NCBI GenBank assembly: GCA_964634465.1
Contig: CAZWLY010000006.1
Coordinates: 169,563-233,562 of the forward strand
Source of the DNA: CAZWLY01 sp964634465
GTDB lineage: Bacteria > Desulfobacterota > Desulfarculia > G963662305
Reading direction: 5' to 3'
Length of the DNA: 64,000 bases
In this document: piece after piece, positions 15,446 through 26,058 of the stretch
How the letters are laid out: each line of letters starts with the position of its first letter
Numbering within the stretch: position 1 is the stretch's first letter
Made by a program: the position numbers and the translations under genes
The notes under the pieces: model-generated
What the model saw: only the letters and a program-made list of their open reading frames with translations
Database searches by the model: none
Told to the model about the DNA's origin: nothing

Positions 15446-18400
15446 GCGACGGGAACAAGCCCTCAGGTTCGGTGTTGGTCGCCGGGGCCGGCATCGCCGG
15501 CATGCAGGCGGCGCTCGATCTGGCCGCCCAGGGCTTCGCCGTCCATCTGGTGGAGAAGAACATCTCCATCGGCGGCGTCATGGCCCAGTTGGACAAGACC
15601 TTCCCGACCAACGACTGCTCGACCTGCATGATCTCGCCCCGCTTGATCGAGGTCGCGGCCAACCCGAACATCACCATCCACTCCCGGGCCAAGGTCAAGG
15701 AGGTGGCCGGCCAGGCCGGCGCCTTCGAGGTGACCGTCGAGAAAGAACCCCGATTCATCGACCTGGACAAGTGCACCGGCTGCGGCGACTGCGCCAAGGT
15801 CTGCCCCATCGACCTGCCGGCCGACTTCAACCAGGGGCTCAACACCCGGAAGGCCATCTACCGCCACTTCCCCCAGGCCGTGCCGGCCGAGTACGCCATC
15901 GACAAGGCCGGCCAGAGCCCGTGCAAGATCGCCTGCCCGGCCGGCATCGCCGTCCAGGGCTACGTCGGGTTGATCGCCCAGGGCCGTTTCAAGGAGGCCC
16001 TGGAGGTCATCCGCCGGGACAACCCGCTGCCGGGCGTCTGCGGCCGGGTCTGCACCCATCCCTGTGAGGTGGCCTGCCAGCGGGGCGAGGTGGATGAGCC
16101 GATCGCCATCCGTTACCTGAAGCGCTTCGTGACCGACTGGGAGGTCGAACAGGGCGAGATGAACCTGCCCGAAGTCAAGCCGGACAAAGGCGTCAAGGTG
16201 GCCATCATCGGCTCCGGCCCGGCCGGATTGACGGCGGCCTACTACCTGGCCCTGGAGGGCTACCGGCCGACCATCTTCGAGGCCCTGCCCGTGGCCGGCG
16301 GCATGCTGAGGGTCGGCATCCCCGACTACCGCCTCCCGCCCGAGGTCCTCGACTACGAAATCGAGTACATCAAGAAGGTCGGCGTCGAGATCAAGCTGAA
16401 TACACCCTTCGGCCCCTTCGGCGACAGCGTCACCCTGGACAGTCTGGCCGAGGACGGCTACCAGGCCGTGTTCCTGGCCATCGGGGCCCACGACTGCTTC
16501 AAGCTGGGCCTGCCCGGCGAGGACGAGCTGGAGGGGGTCACGCCCGGCATCGACTTCCTCAGGGAAGCCGCCCTGGGCCGGGCCGAGAAACCGGGCGAGA
16601 AGGTGGCCGTCATCGGCGGCGGCAACGTGGCCATGGACGCCGCCCGGACCGCGCTCAGGCTGGGCAGCAAGGAAGTGACCATCCTCTATCGCCGCACCAG
16701 GGCCGAAATGCCGGCTTACGAGGAGGAGATCGAGGAGGCCCTGGAAGAAGGCATCAACATCGAATACCTGGTCGCGCCGGTCAGGTTCGTCGGTCAGGAC
16801 GGCAAGCTGACCGGCATCGAGGTCATCAAGATGGAGCTCGGTCCGGCCGACGCCTCCGGCCGTCGCCGGCCCCAGCCGATCCAGGGCTCGGAGTACATCA
16901 TCGAGGTTGACGGAGCCATCCCGGCCATCGGTCAGGAACCGGACATCTCCTGCCTCGACGAGTCCTGCCAGTTGGACGTCGTGCGCGGCAACTGCCTGAC
17001 CGTCGATCCGGTCACCCTCCAGACCAACATTCCCCACGTCTTCGCCGGCGGCGACGTCGTTTCCGGTCCGGCCACGGCCATCGAGGCCATCGCCTGGGGC
17101 AAGGAGGCGGCCGAATCGATCAGGCGTTTCCTCGAGGGCGAGGATCTTCACCAGGGCCGGGACAAGGACTGGTCGCCGGCCAAGCCCGATATCGAGGGCA
17201 TCAAGAAGGCGGCCCGGCAAAAGCCGCCCCACACCGACCCGGCCGCGCGGATCCACAACATGGACGAGGTCGTCCTCTGCTTCGACGAGGCGGCGGCCAT
17301 CGCCGAGGCCTCGCGCTGCCTGGCCTGCGCCGGCTGCGCCGAGTGCCTCTTGTGCGAGCAGGCCTGCAAGGCCGACGCCATCCGCCACGAGGACAAGGCC
17401 ACGGAGATGAAACTCGAGGTCGGCTCGATCATCATGTCGCCCGGCTTCGAGGTCTTCGACGCGACCACCAAGCCCGAGCTAGGCTACGGCCGCTACCCCA
17501 ACGTCTTGACCAGCCTCGACTTCGAGCGGCTGTTGTCGGCCTCGGGCCCCTTCGAGGGCCACGTGGTCCGGCCTTCGGATCACAAAGAGCCGAAAAAGAT
17601 CGCCTGGTTGCAGTGCGTCGGCTCTCGCGAGCCGGCCATCGGCCAGGGGTATTGCTCCTACGTCTGCTGCATGTACGCCACCAAGCAGGCCATCATCGCC
17701 GCCGAGCACCTGGGCGATATCGAGACGTCCATCTTCTTCATGGACGTGCGCGCCCAGGGCAAGGGCTTCGACAGATACTACGAGCGGGCCAAGAACGAGC
17801 GCGGCGTGCGCTACGTCCGCTCCCACATCTCCCGGATCACCGAAGATCCCCGGACCCACGATCTTCGGATCCGCTACTTCGACGAGGCCGGCGAGCTCAA
17901 GGAGGAGACCTTCGACCTGGTCGTGTTGTCGGTGGGTCTGAAGCCCCACACCGCTTCGGCCGAGCTGGCCGAGATTCTCGACGTCGAGCTGGACGACTTC
18001 GGCTTCGTCAAGCCCCAGTCGATCAACCCGCTCACGACCAACCAGGCCGGCGTCTACACCTGCGGCGTCATCGCCGGGCCCAAGGACATCCCGGAGACGG
18101 TCACCCAGGCGGCCGGCGCGGCCGGACAGGCGGCCGAGCTTCTGGCCCCGGCCAGGGGAAGCCAGATCACGGAGACCATCTACCCCGACCAGGTCGACGT
18201 CAACGGCCAGGAGCCCAGGATCGGCGTCTTCGTCTGCTCTTGCGGCATCAACATCGCCGGCGTGGTGAACGTGGCCAAATCGGTCGAGTACGCCAAGAGC
18301 CTGCCCGGCGTGGTCCACGCCGAGAACCTGCTCTTCTCCTGCTCCACCGACTCGCTCGAGGCCATCGGCCAGGCGATCAAGGAGCACGAGCTGAACCGGG

Positions 18401-19860
18401 TCATCGTCGCCTCCTGTTCTCCCCGGACCCACGAGCCGCTGTTCAGGGACACCCTGGCCCGGGCCGGGTTGAATCCGTACCTGTTCGAGATGGCCAATAT
18501 CCGGGATCAGTGCTCCTGGGTCCACCAGCAGGAGCCCGAGGAGGCGACCATCAAGGCCAACGACCTGATCAGGATGTCGGTCGCCCGGGCGACGATGCTC
18601 GAGCCCCTGTCCGAGTTCAAGGTCAAGGTCGATCAGCGGGGGTTGGTCATCGGCGGCGGCGTAGCCGGCCTGACCGCGGCCCTGTCCCTGGCCGACCAGG
18701 GCTTCGAGACGACGCTCGTCGAAAAGAGCGACGCCCTGGGCGGGATGGCCAGGAAGCTGATCAAGACCGCCGACGGTTTCGACATCAACGCCTACGTCGA
18801 TGAGCTCATCGCCAAGGCCGAGGCCCATCCCGGACTCACCATCCTGACCGGGACCGAGGTCGAGTCGGTCTCGGGCAACATGGGCGGCTTCACCGCCACC
18901 CTCAAGGCCGGCGAGGGCAAGGAGCATATCGGCTGCGGCGCGATCATCATGGCCGTGGGCGCCGAGGAGCACCGGCCCGAGGAGTACCTCTACGGCGAAA
19001 ACGAAGCGGTCATGACCCAGCTCGAGCTGGACGCCAAACTCAAGGCCGGCGACGAGCTGCCCCAAAACGTGGTCATGATCCAGTGCGTCGGCTCCCGGGA
19101 CGAGGAGCACCCCTACTGCTCCCGGGTCTGCTGCACCAAGGCCTGCCTCAACGCGGTCATGCTCAAGGAGAAGAACCCCCAGGCCAACGTGACCATCGTC
19201 TACCGGGACATCAGGACCTACTCCACCGAGGAGACCATCTATCGGGCCGCCCGGGAGGCCGGGGTCCGCTTCGTCCGCTACGAACCCGAGGCCAAGCCCG
19301 AGGTGAGAGCCGACGGCGACGGGCTGACGGTGACGGTCCTGGATCAGGGGCTCAAGGAGAAACTGATCCTGCCGGCCGACGCGGTGGTGCTCTCGGCCGC
19401 GGTCAGGCCCTCGCCCGAGATCAAGGAGATGGGCTCCAAGCTCAAGCTGCCCATCGACGCCGACGGCTTCTTCATGGAGGCCCACCTGAAACTCAGGCCG
19501 GTCGATTTTTCGGCCCAGGGCTTCTTCGTGGCCGGTACGGCCCACGGGCCCAAGTTCCTGGACGAGTCCATCGCCCAGGCCAAGGGGGCCGCGGCCAGGG
19601 CGGCGGCGGTGCTCTCGGCCGAGGAACGAGTGGTCGGCGGCGAGATCTCGGTCGTGGACGGCGAACACTGCGTCACCTGCCTGACCTGCGCCCGGACCTG
19701 CCCCTACGACGTACCCAAGGTCAACGAGGAGGGCGTCGTCTTTATCGACCCAGCCGCCTGCCAGGGCTGCGGCAGTTGCGTCTCCGCCTGCCCGCGCAAG
19801 GCGATTACCATCGGCCATCACACCGATACTCAGATTGTGGCCAAGGAGATGGCCTTATGA
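15442..19860 (+). CDS. hdrA: giant HdrA with GltD-like insertion (HdrL-type flavin/Fe-S bifurcation subunit)
   Basis: A 1472-residue soluble flavo-iron-sulfur protein. Residues 1-130 are an HdrA-type FAD start (VLVAGAGIAGMQAALDLA) plus ferredoxin motif CTGCGDCAKVCP. Residues about 155-570 are a GltD-like insertion: CGRVCTHPCEVACQRG, VAIIGSGPAGLTAAYYLA and VAVIGGGNVAMDAARTAL, which bind Fe-S, FAD and NAD(P)H. The HdrA body then resumes (CLACAGCAECLLCEQACK, VGSREPAIGQGYCSYVCC). From about 925 a second, complete HdrA follows (RIGVFVCSCGINIAGVV, GLVIGGGVAGLTAALSLA, VGSRDEEHPYCSRVCC) and ends with two ferredoxin motifs near 1411-1460. Long HdrA proteins of this plan have been reported in sulfate reducers. 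The NAD(P)H module suggests bifurcation or confurcation between NAD(P)H, ferredoxin and HdrBC. Confidence 0.92.
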   Translation: MSDGNKPSGSVLVAGAGIAGMQAALDLAAQGFAVHLVEKNISIGGVMAQLDKTFPTNDCSTCMISPRLIEVAANPNITIHSRAKVKEVAGQAGAFEVTVEKEPRFIDLDKCTGCGDCAKVCPIDLPADFNQGLNTRKAIYRHFPQAVPAEYAIDKAGQSPCKIACPAGIAVQGYVGLIAQGRFKEALEVIRRDNPLPGVCGRVCTHPCEVACQRGEVDEPIAIRYLKRFVTDWEVEQGEMNLPEVKPDKGVKVAIIGSGPAGLTAAYYLALEGYRPTIFEALPVAGGMLRVGIPDYRLPPEVLDYEIEYIKKVGVEIKLNTPFGPFGDSVTLDSLAEDGYQAVFLAIGAHDCFKLGLPGEDELEGVTPGIDFLREAALGRAEKPGEKVAVIGGGNVAMDAARTALRLGSKEVTILYRRTRAEMPAYEEEIEEALEEGINIEYLVAPVRFVGQDGKLTGIEVIKMELGPADASGRRRPQPIQGSEYIIEVDGAIPAIGQEPDISCLDESCQLDVVRGNCLTVDPVTLQTNIPHVFAGGDVVSGPATAIEAIAWGKEAAESIRRFLEGEDLHQGRDKDWSPAKPDIEGIKKAARQKPPHTDPAARIHNMDEVVLCFDEAAAIAEASRCLACAGCAECLLCEQACKADAIRHEDKATEMKLEVGSIIMSPGFEVFDATTKPELGYGRYPNVLTSLDFERLLSASGPFEGHVVRPSDHKEPKKIAWLQCVGSREPAIGQGYCSYVCCMYATKQAIIAAEHLGDIETSIFFMDVRAQGKGFDRYYERAKNERGVRYVRSHISRITEDPRTHDLRIRYFDEAGELKEETFDLVVLSVGLKPHTASAELAEILDVELDDFGFVKPQSINPLTTNQAGVYTCGVIAGPKDIPETVTQAAGAAGQAAELLAPARGSQITETIYPDQVDVNGQEPRIGVFVCSCGINIAGVVNVAKSVEYAKSLPGVVHAENLLFSCSTDSLEAIGQAIKEHELNRVIVASCSPRTHEPLFRDTLARAGLNPYLFEMANIRDQCSWVHQQEPEEATIKANDLIRMSVARATMLEPLSEFKVKVDQRGLVIGGGVAGLTAALSLADQGFETTLVEKSDALGGMARKLIKTADGFDINAYVDELIAKAEAHPGLTILTGTEVESVSGNMGGFTATLKAGEGKEHIGCGAIIMAVGAEEHRPEEYLYGENEAVMTQLELDAKLKAGDELPQNVVMIQCVGSRDEEHPYCSRVCCTKACLNAVMLKEKNPQANVTIVYRDIRTYSTEETIYRAAREAGVRFVRYEPEAKPEVRADGDGLTVTVLDQGLKEKLILPADAVVLSAAVRPSPEIKEMGSKLKLPIDADGFFMEAHLKLRPVDFSAQGFFVAGTAHGPKFLDESIAQAKGAAARAAAVLSAEERVVGGEISVVDGEHCVTCLTCARTCPYDVPKVNEEGVVFIDPAACQGCGSCVSACPRKAITIGHHTDTQIVAKEMAL

Positions 19861-20285
19861 GCAACGACGGTTTCAACCCCAAGATACTGGCCCTGGTCTG
19901 CACCTACTGCACCTACACCGCGGCGGACATGGCCGGCTCGATGCGGCTCCAGTATCCGCCCAACGTTCGAGTGGTCAAGCTGCTCTGCACCGGCAGAGTG
20001 GATATCCTCCATATCTTGAAGGCGTTCCAGGCCGGCTGGGACGGGGTCATGGTTTCCGGCTGTGAGATCGGCGACTGCCACTTCCTGGAGGGCAACTTGC
20101 GGGCCAAGGAGAGGGTGGCCTACGCCAAGAAGCTCATCGAGGAGATCGGTCTGGAGCCCGAGCGGCTGGAGATGTTCCATATCGGGGCGTCCGACGCCCC
20201 CAAATGGGCCGAGACGGTGACCCAGGTCACTGAGAAGATCAGAGAGCTGGGGCCCAACCCACTGGCCGAAAAGAACGCAGCCTAA
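19857..20285 (+). CDS. mvhD: MvhD/FlpD-like [2Fe-2S] electron-transfer subunit
   Basis: A 142-residue protein of the hydrogenase iron-sulfur subunit (MvhD/FlpD) family. It has the N-terminal LALVCTYCTYTAADMAGSMR with its cysteine pair, VKLLCTGRVD, VMVSGCEIGDCHFLEGN, and the C-terminal helix AKKLIEEIGLEPERLEMFHI. In Hdr complexes MvhD binds a [2Fe-2S] cluster and feeds electrons from a hydrogenase, formate dehydrogenase or NAD(P)H module into HdrA. ATG 19857 overlaps the hdrA stop by four bases. No hydrogenase subunit is adjacent, so the electron donor may be the GltD-like part of HdrA or MetV. Confidence 0.92.
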   Translation: MSNDGFNPKILALVCTYCTYTAADMAGSMRLQYPPNVRVVKLLCTGRVDILHILKAFQAGWDGVMVSGCEIGDCHFLEGNLRAKERVAYAKKLIEEIGLEPERLEMFHIGASDAPKWAETVTQVTEKIRELGPNPLAEKNAA

Positions 20286-20299
20286 CGGAGATTAGATAA

Positions 20300-20983
20300 A
20301 TGATTGTCGCGGAACGAAAGCCGATGGAGGAGCTCAAAGAGCTTCTGGCCGACTACCAGCGGGTACTGGTGGTCGGCTGCGGAACCTGTGTCGCGGTCTG
20401 CCTGACCGGCGGCGAGAAGGAGGCCGGCATCCTGGCCACCGAGCTGGAGATGGTCTACAAGATGGACAACCAGGACCGCACCTTTGACGTCGAGGTCTGC
20501 CAGCGCCAGTGCGACATGGAGTTCATGGAGCACCTGGACCCCAAAGTGGACGATTACGACGCCCTGTTGTCCATGGCCTGCGGGGTGGGCATCCAGTTCC
20601 TCAACGACCGCTACCCGGAAAAGGTGGTCCTGCCCGGCGTGAACACCACTTTCATCGGCGCCAACGTCGATATCGGCAAGTGGGAAGAGAAATGCCGGCT
20701 GTGCGGCGAGTGCGTGCTGGGCATCACCGGCGGCATCTGCCCGATGACCCGCTGCGCCAAGAGGCTTCTCAACGGCCCCTGCGGCGGCACCAGAACCGAC
20801 GGGACCTGTGAGATATCGCGGGAGAACCCGTGCGCCTGGGTATTGATCTACGAGCGGCTCAAGGCCACCAACCGCCTAGAGATGATCAAAAACTTCGTGC
20901 CCAACAAGGACCACCGGGCCTCCATGCACCCGGCCAAACGGGTCCACGAAGCCTACGAGCAGCGCTACTCGGCCCAGGAATAG
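20300..20983 (+). CDS. metV: MetV-like zinc/Fe-S protein (methylene-THF reductase partner)
   Basis: A 227-residue protein of the methylene-tetrahydrofolate reductase C-terminal (MetV) family. It starts with VLVVGCGTCVAVCLTGGEKEAG and has VLPGVNTTFIG in the middle. A cysteine-rich segment follows, CRLCGECVLGITGGICPMTRCAKRL with NGPCGGTRTDGTCE, that binds Zn and/or Fe-S clusters. In acetogens and sulfate reducers MetV partners MetF and often an Hdr/MvhD complex. Here it is the last gene of the Hdr operon, 14 bases after mvhD, and no metF follows. An intrinsic terminator comes about 45 bases after its stop. Confidence 0.9.
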   Translation: MIVAERKPMEELKELLADYQRVLVVGCGTCVAVCLTGGEKEAGILATELEMVYKMDNQDRTFDVEVCQRQCDMEFMEHLDPKVDDYDALLSMACGVGIQFLNDRYPEKVVLPGVNTTFIGANVDIGKWEEKCRLCGECVLGITGGICPMTRCAKRLLNGPCGGTRTDGTCEISRENPCAWVLIYERLKATNRLEMIKNFVPNKDHRASMHPAKRVHEAYEQRYSAQE

Positions 20984-21029
20984 TCGGGGCGTCACCCGCG
21001 CCAAGCCGACCGCGCTTCGCAAATTCAAA

Positions 21030-21069
21030 GGGGGGGGAACGCCCGCCGCGCGGGCGGCTCCCCTTTTTT
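21030..21069 (+). terminator. intrinsic terminator of the hdrCBA-mvhD-metV operon
   Basis: A G-run and a C-run bracket the inner palindrome GCCCGCCGCGCGGGC, followed directly by seven T residues (21063-21069). It sits about 45 bases past the metV stop. Confidence 0.85.
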
Positions 21070-21172
21070 ATGCCCCGGGGGCGCGCCTCCCGTAAACAAG
21101 CTCCCTTGTGCGGGACGGACGGCTTCGGCCGGCCCGCCCGACTGACCATCTGAGCTATTTCGGGAGGTCGCC

Positions 21173-21457
21173 CTATAGCTTGTCGCCTTTCTCAAGGCCG
21201 CTCAAATAATCCACCACCGCCTTCATCTCGGCCTGGTTCAACCTGGCCCCCTTGGCGACCATGTGGGAGACGGTCTTCTGCCAGGCGGCCCTGTTTTTGA
21301 CCCCGACCATGAACTCGACCCTCTTGAGAGTATGGCAGCGGGTGCACCGGCTTTTGATCAGCGCCCGAGCCGGCGGCTCTTCGGCCAAGGCGACCCCAAC
21401 GGCCAACCACCCGCCGAGTACGGCGGCCAGGGCGGCGGCTGCAATCGAATCCCTCAT
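21173..21457 (-). CDS. small periplasmic monohaem cytochrome c
   Basis: A 94-residue exported protein with a signal peptide over the first about 25 residues, ending AVGVALA-EEP. A single haem-binding motif CTRCH follows (about residues 38-42). The Met in WQKTVSHMVAKGARL is the likely axial ligand, and DYLSGLEKG is the C-terminal helix. It resembles class I cytochromes such as the SoxX or c5-like group. It overlaps no neighbour and lies 27 bases after the methyltransferase gene on the same strand. Its redox partner is unknown. Confidence 0.85.
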   Translation of the reverse strand: MRDSIAAAALAAVLGGWLAVGVALAEEPPARALIKSRCTRCHTLKRVEFMVGVKNRAAWQKTVSHMVAKGARLNQAEMKAVVDYLSGLEKGDKL

Positions 21458-21484
21458 CCTTATCTCCTCCCCCTCGCCTAGGCC

Positions 21485-22168
21485 TCATTTCCGGGCCAGG
21501 ATGACGTGGCCGTTGATCACGTTCCCCGTTCGGGTGGTGAACTTCTCCTGAGAGTGGTGGATCACTTCCAGCCCGGCCCGTCCGACCAACTCGACCAACT
21601 CCTCCCCGGTGAAATGGCGGGCGATGAACTCCACCTCGCCGCTCTCGGTGTTTTTGGCCTCGAACGCGCCTCGCTCCAGGCCCAGTTTCAGGCCCTCCTC
21701 GTAGCGCTTTCGGTAGAGCGGGACATCCCACGTCTGGCCGTACTCGGCCAGGTAGAGCGTCCCGGCGGGAGCGAGCAGGCGGGTCGCTTCCAGGACGATG
21801 CCCTGTCTGACCTCCGGCTCGGGCACGGTGGTCAGCACGGCCTGGAGGACGACCCGGTCGAAGGAGGCGCTGCGATAGGGCGTTTTGTCGCCCCGGCCGA
21901 CGGCGAAGCGGGGCGGGTCGTCCTGGCCATAACGCTCAGCGGCGCGTTGGCCGGCGATGGCCGCGGCCGCGGGGTTGATGTCCAGACCGAAGACCCGCCG
22001 CCAACCCTGATCGCGCAGCCTGAACACGATCCTGCCCCGGGCGCAACCCAAATCGAGGATGCGGGCCTGGGGCGGGAGTCGGTCGTAGAAGACCGGCAAG
22101 AGTTCCAGGACCGAAGGGATGCGCCCGCCGTCGTAATCCCGCCAAACCCCGTTGCCGGCCGCGCTCAT
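21485..22168 (-). CDS. class I SAM-dependent methyltransferase
   Basis: A 227-residue methyltransferase. Motif I is RILDLGCARGRIVFRLRDQG, followed by the acidic residue of motif II (VFGLDINPAAAAIA). FDRVVLQAVLTTV corresponds to motif IV and LAPAGTLYLAEYGQ to motif V/VI. No substrate-specific domain is apparent. The C-terminal part (FTGEELVELVGRAGLEV) is common to small-molecule methyltransferases. It follows the unknown membrane protein gene by 22 bases and may be in one operon with it. Confidence 0.85.
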   Translation of the reverse strand: MSAAGNGVWRDYDGGRIPSVLELLPVFYDRLPPQARILDLGCARGRIVFRLRDQGWRRVFGLDINPAAAAIAGQRAAERYGQDDPPRFAVGRGDKTPYRSASFDRVVLQAVLTTVPEPEVRQGIVLEATRLLAPAGTLYLAEYGQTWDVPLYRKRYEEGLKLGLERGAFEAKNTESGEVEFIARHFTGEELVELVGRAGLEVIHHSQEKFTTRTGNVINGHVILARK

Positions 22169-22190
22169 CGCTCGTTCCCGATCGACCGAC

Positions 22191-23144
22191 TCATCCCGAG
22201 AAGCTTATCACCGTCACCCGGTCGATGCCGTCCATGACCAGCCAGGCGTAGCCCAGCCAGAGCGCCGTCGCCGCCAAAACGGCCCACCGTCCCCTGACTC
22301 CCGGCTGAGGCGCCAGGCCGGTCTCGACGGCGAAAAAGCGGTTGCCCCGGAGCCGATCGACGAAGGCATAGACGACGTAGCACTCCACGGCAAAGGCCGG
22401 AAAGCCCAGAAAACCCAGGATGGGCATCTCGAAAACCTTCAAGAAACCGACGAAGGGAACGGTATAGACCCACTTGGCCCCGGCCCAGAAGTTGAAAAAC
22501 TCCCACAGCCCGCCGCAGATGAAGCCAGCCAAAAGCAGCCGGCAGAAGGCGGACATCTCCCCCCGCTCCCAGTCAGCCATCAACGAACGGGCGCCCAGGC
22601 GGTGATTGATCGGCTCCAGCAGAAAGGTGAACGCGCCCCAAACCAGGGGGAAGAAGTAGCGCGGCCAGGCCAGGGGCAGAAAGAACATGGCCAGACCGAG
22701 AACGAAAAAGGGCGTATACCAGCCGCCGGAGCGGGGAATGGGTCTGACCCGGACCCGGACCAGAATCCCCCAGGCCGAAAGCGCCCGCTCGGTCATGAAA
22801 AGAGCCGGCAGCACGGTGGCGTAGGCCACGGCGTAACCCGGCCAGCGCAGCCAGGTCTGGGGCGGCAAATCGAGGTAACGCCAGTTGAGAAGGCGGAAGT
22901 TGAAGTTCTCGAAGACGAGCCAGACAAAGACCGACCAGACCGCTAGCAGGGCGAGTTCCCTGGGCCGATGGCGAATCAACGACCGGCCGGTTTTTATCGC
23001 GGCCAGCCCGTCCAGGGCGACAAGCCAGGAGTACCAGGCAAGGTCGTAGAACCAGACTTTGACCCAAGGAAGCCCGGCGGCCAGGAGGACGAAAGCCGCC
23101 CCCAGACCGGCCAGGCCGAACACGATCTCCACCCTCGCCGCCAT
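22191..23144 (-). CDS. polytopic membrane protein of unknown function
   Basis: A 317-residue membrane protein with about eight hydrophobic segments and an internal similarity. WLVFENFNFRLLNWRYLDLP (about residues 78-97) and GLWEFFNFWAGAKWVYTVP (about 214-232) share a W-E-x-F-N-F-x5-W-x-Y-x2-P pattern, suggesting a duplicated half. Other conserved-looking stretches are FLLEPINHRLGARSL and FPAFAVECYVVYAF. I do not recognise the family. The repeated Glu-Asn/aromatic motifs inside membrane segments resemble a substrate or ion site rather than a structural anchor. It is upstream of and co-directional with the methyltransferase. Confidence 0.75.
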   Translation of the reverse strand: MAARVEIVFGLAGLGAAFVLLAAGLPWVKVWFYDLAWYSWLVALDGLAAIKTGRSLIRHRPRELALLAVWSVFVWLVFENFNFRLLNWRYLDLPPQTWLRWPGYAVAYATVLPALFMTERALSAWGILVRVRVRPIPRSGGWYTPFFVLGLAMFFLPLAWPRYFFPLVWGAFTFLLEPINHRLGARSLMADWERGEMSAFCRLLLAGFICGGLWEFFNFWAGAKWVYTVPFVGFLKVFEMPILGFLGFPAFAVECYVVYAFVDRLRGNRFFAVETGLAPQPGVRGRWAVLAATALWLGYAWLVMDGIDRVTVISFSG

Positions 23145-23203
23145 GGTCTCATCTTATCTCCGCCGCCCTCCTTCCGCAAGGCTCCCTATTTCATTGAAAA
23201 ACC

Positions 23204-23233
23204 GGCCGTTGATGGGGTAAAATCGGATCGTTC
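23204..23233 (+). promoter_or_regulatory. sigma-70 promoter of the hybrid kinase gene
   Basis: TTGAAA at 23204-23209, an 18-base spacer, and TAAAAT at 23228-23233, each a 5/6 match to consensus. It lies 40 bases before the TTG start at 23275. Confidence 0.6.
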
Positions 23234-23274
23234 GGATCCCTGTTGCCGCCGGACGGGGGGGGGATGGATTCGCC

Positions 23275-25974
<2,700 letters not shown>

Positions 25975-26000
25975 GCCCCCGGCCGCGTCGGCGCCTCGTC

Positions 26001-26029
26001 TTGACCTCTCGAACCGGCTGATTTAGGCT
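26001..26029 (+). promoter_or_regulatory. candidate promoter of the kinase-fusion/ade genes
   Basis: TTGACC at 26001-26006, a 17-base spacer, and TAGGCT at 26024-26029, 30 bases before ATG 26059. The -35 is good and the -10 is weak. Confidence 0.4.
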
Positions 26030-26058
26030 GGGGTAAACCTCGAATCGACGGATAACCC

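Noticed and set aside
15463..19821. Long minus-strand open frames opposite hdrA
   Set aside because: Composition is dominated by Gly/Asp/Val/Leu from antisense codons, and no motif is seen, whereas the plus strand encodes a clear HdrA.
20984..21172. Small gene in the gap after metV
   Set aside because: The only frames are Arg/Pro/Gly-rich and overlap the intrinsic terminator.
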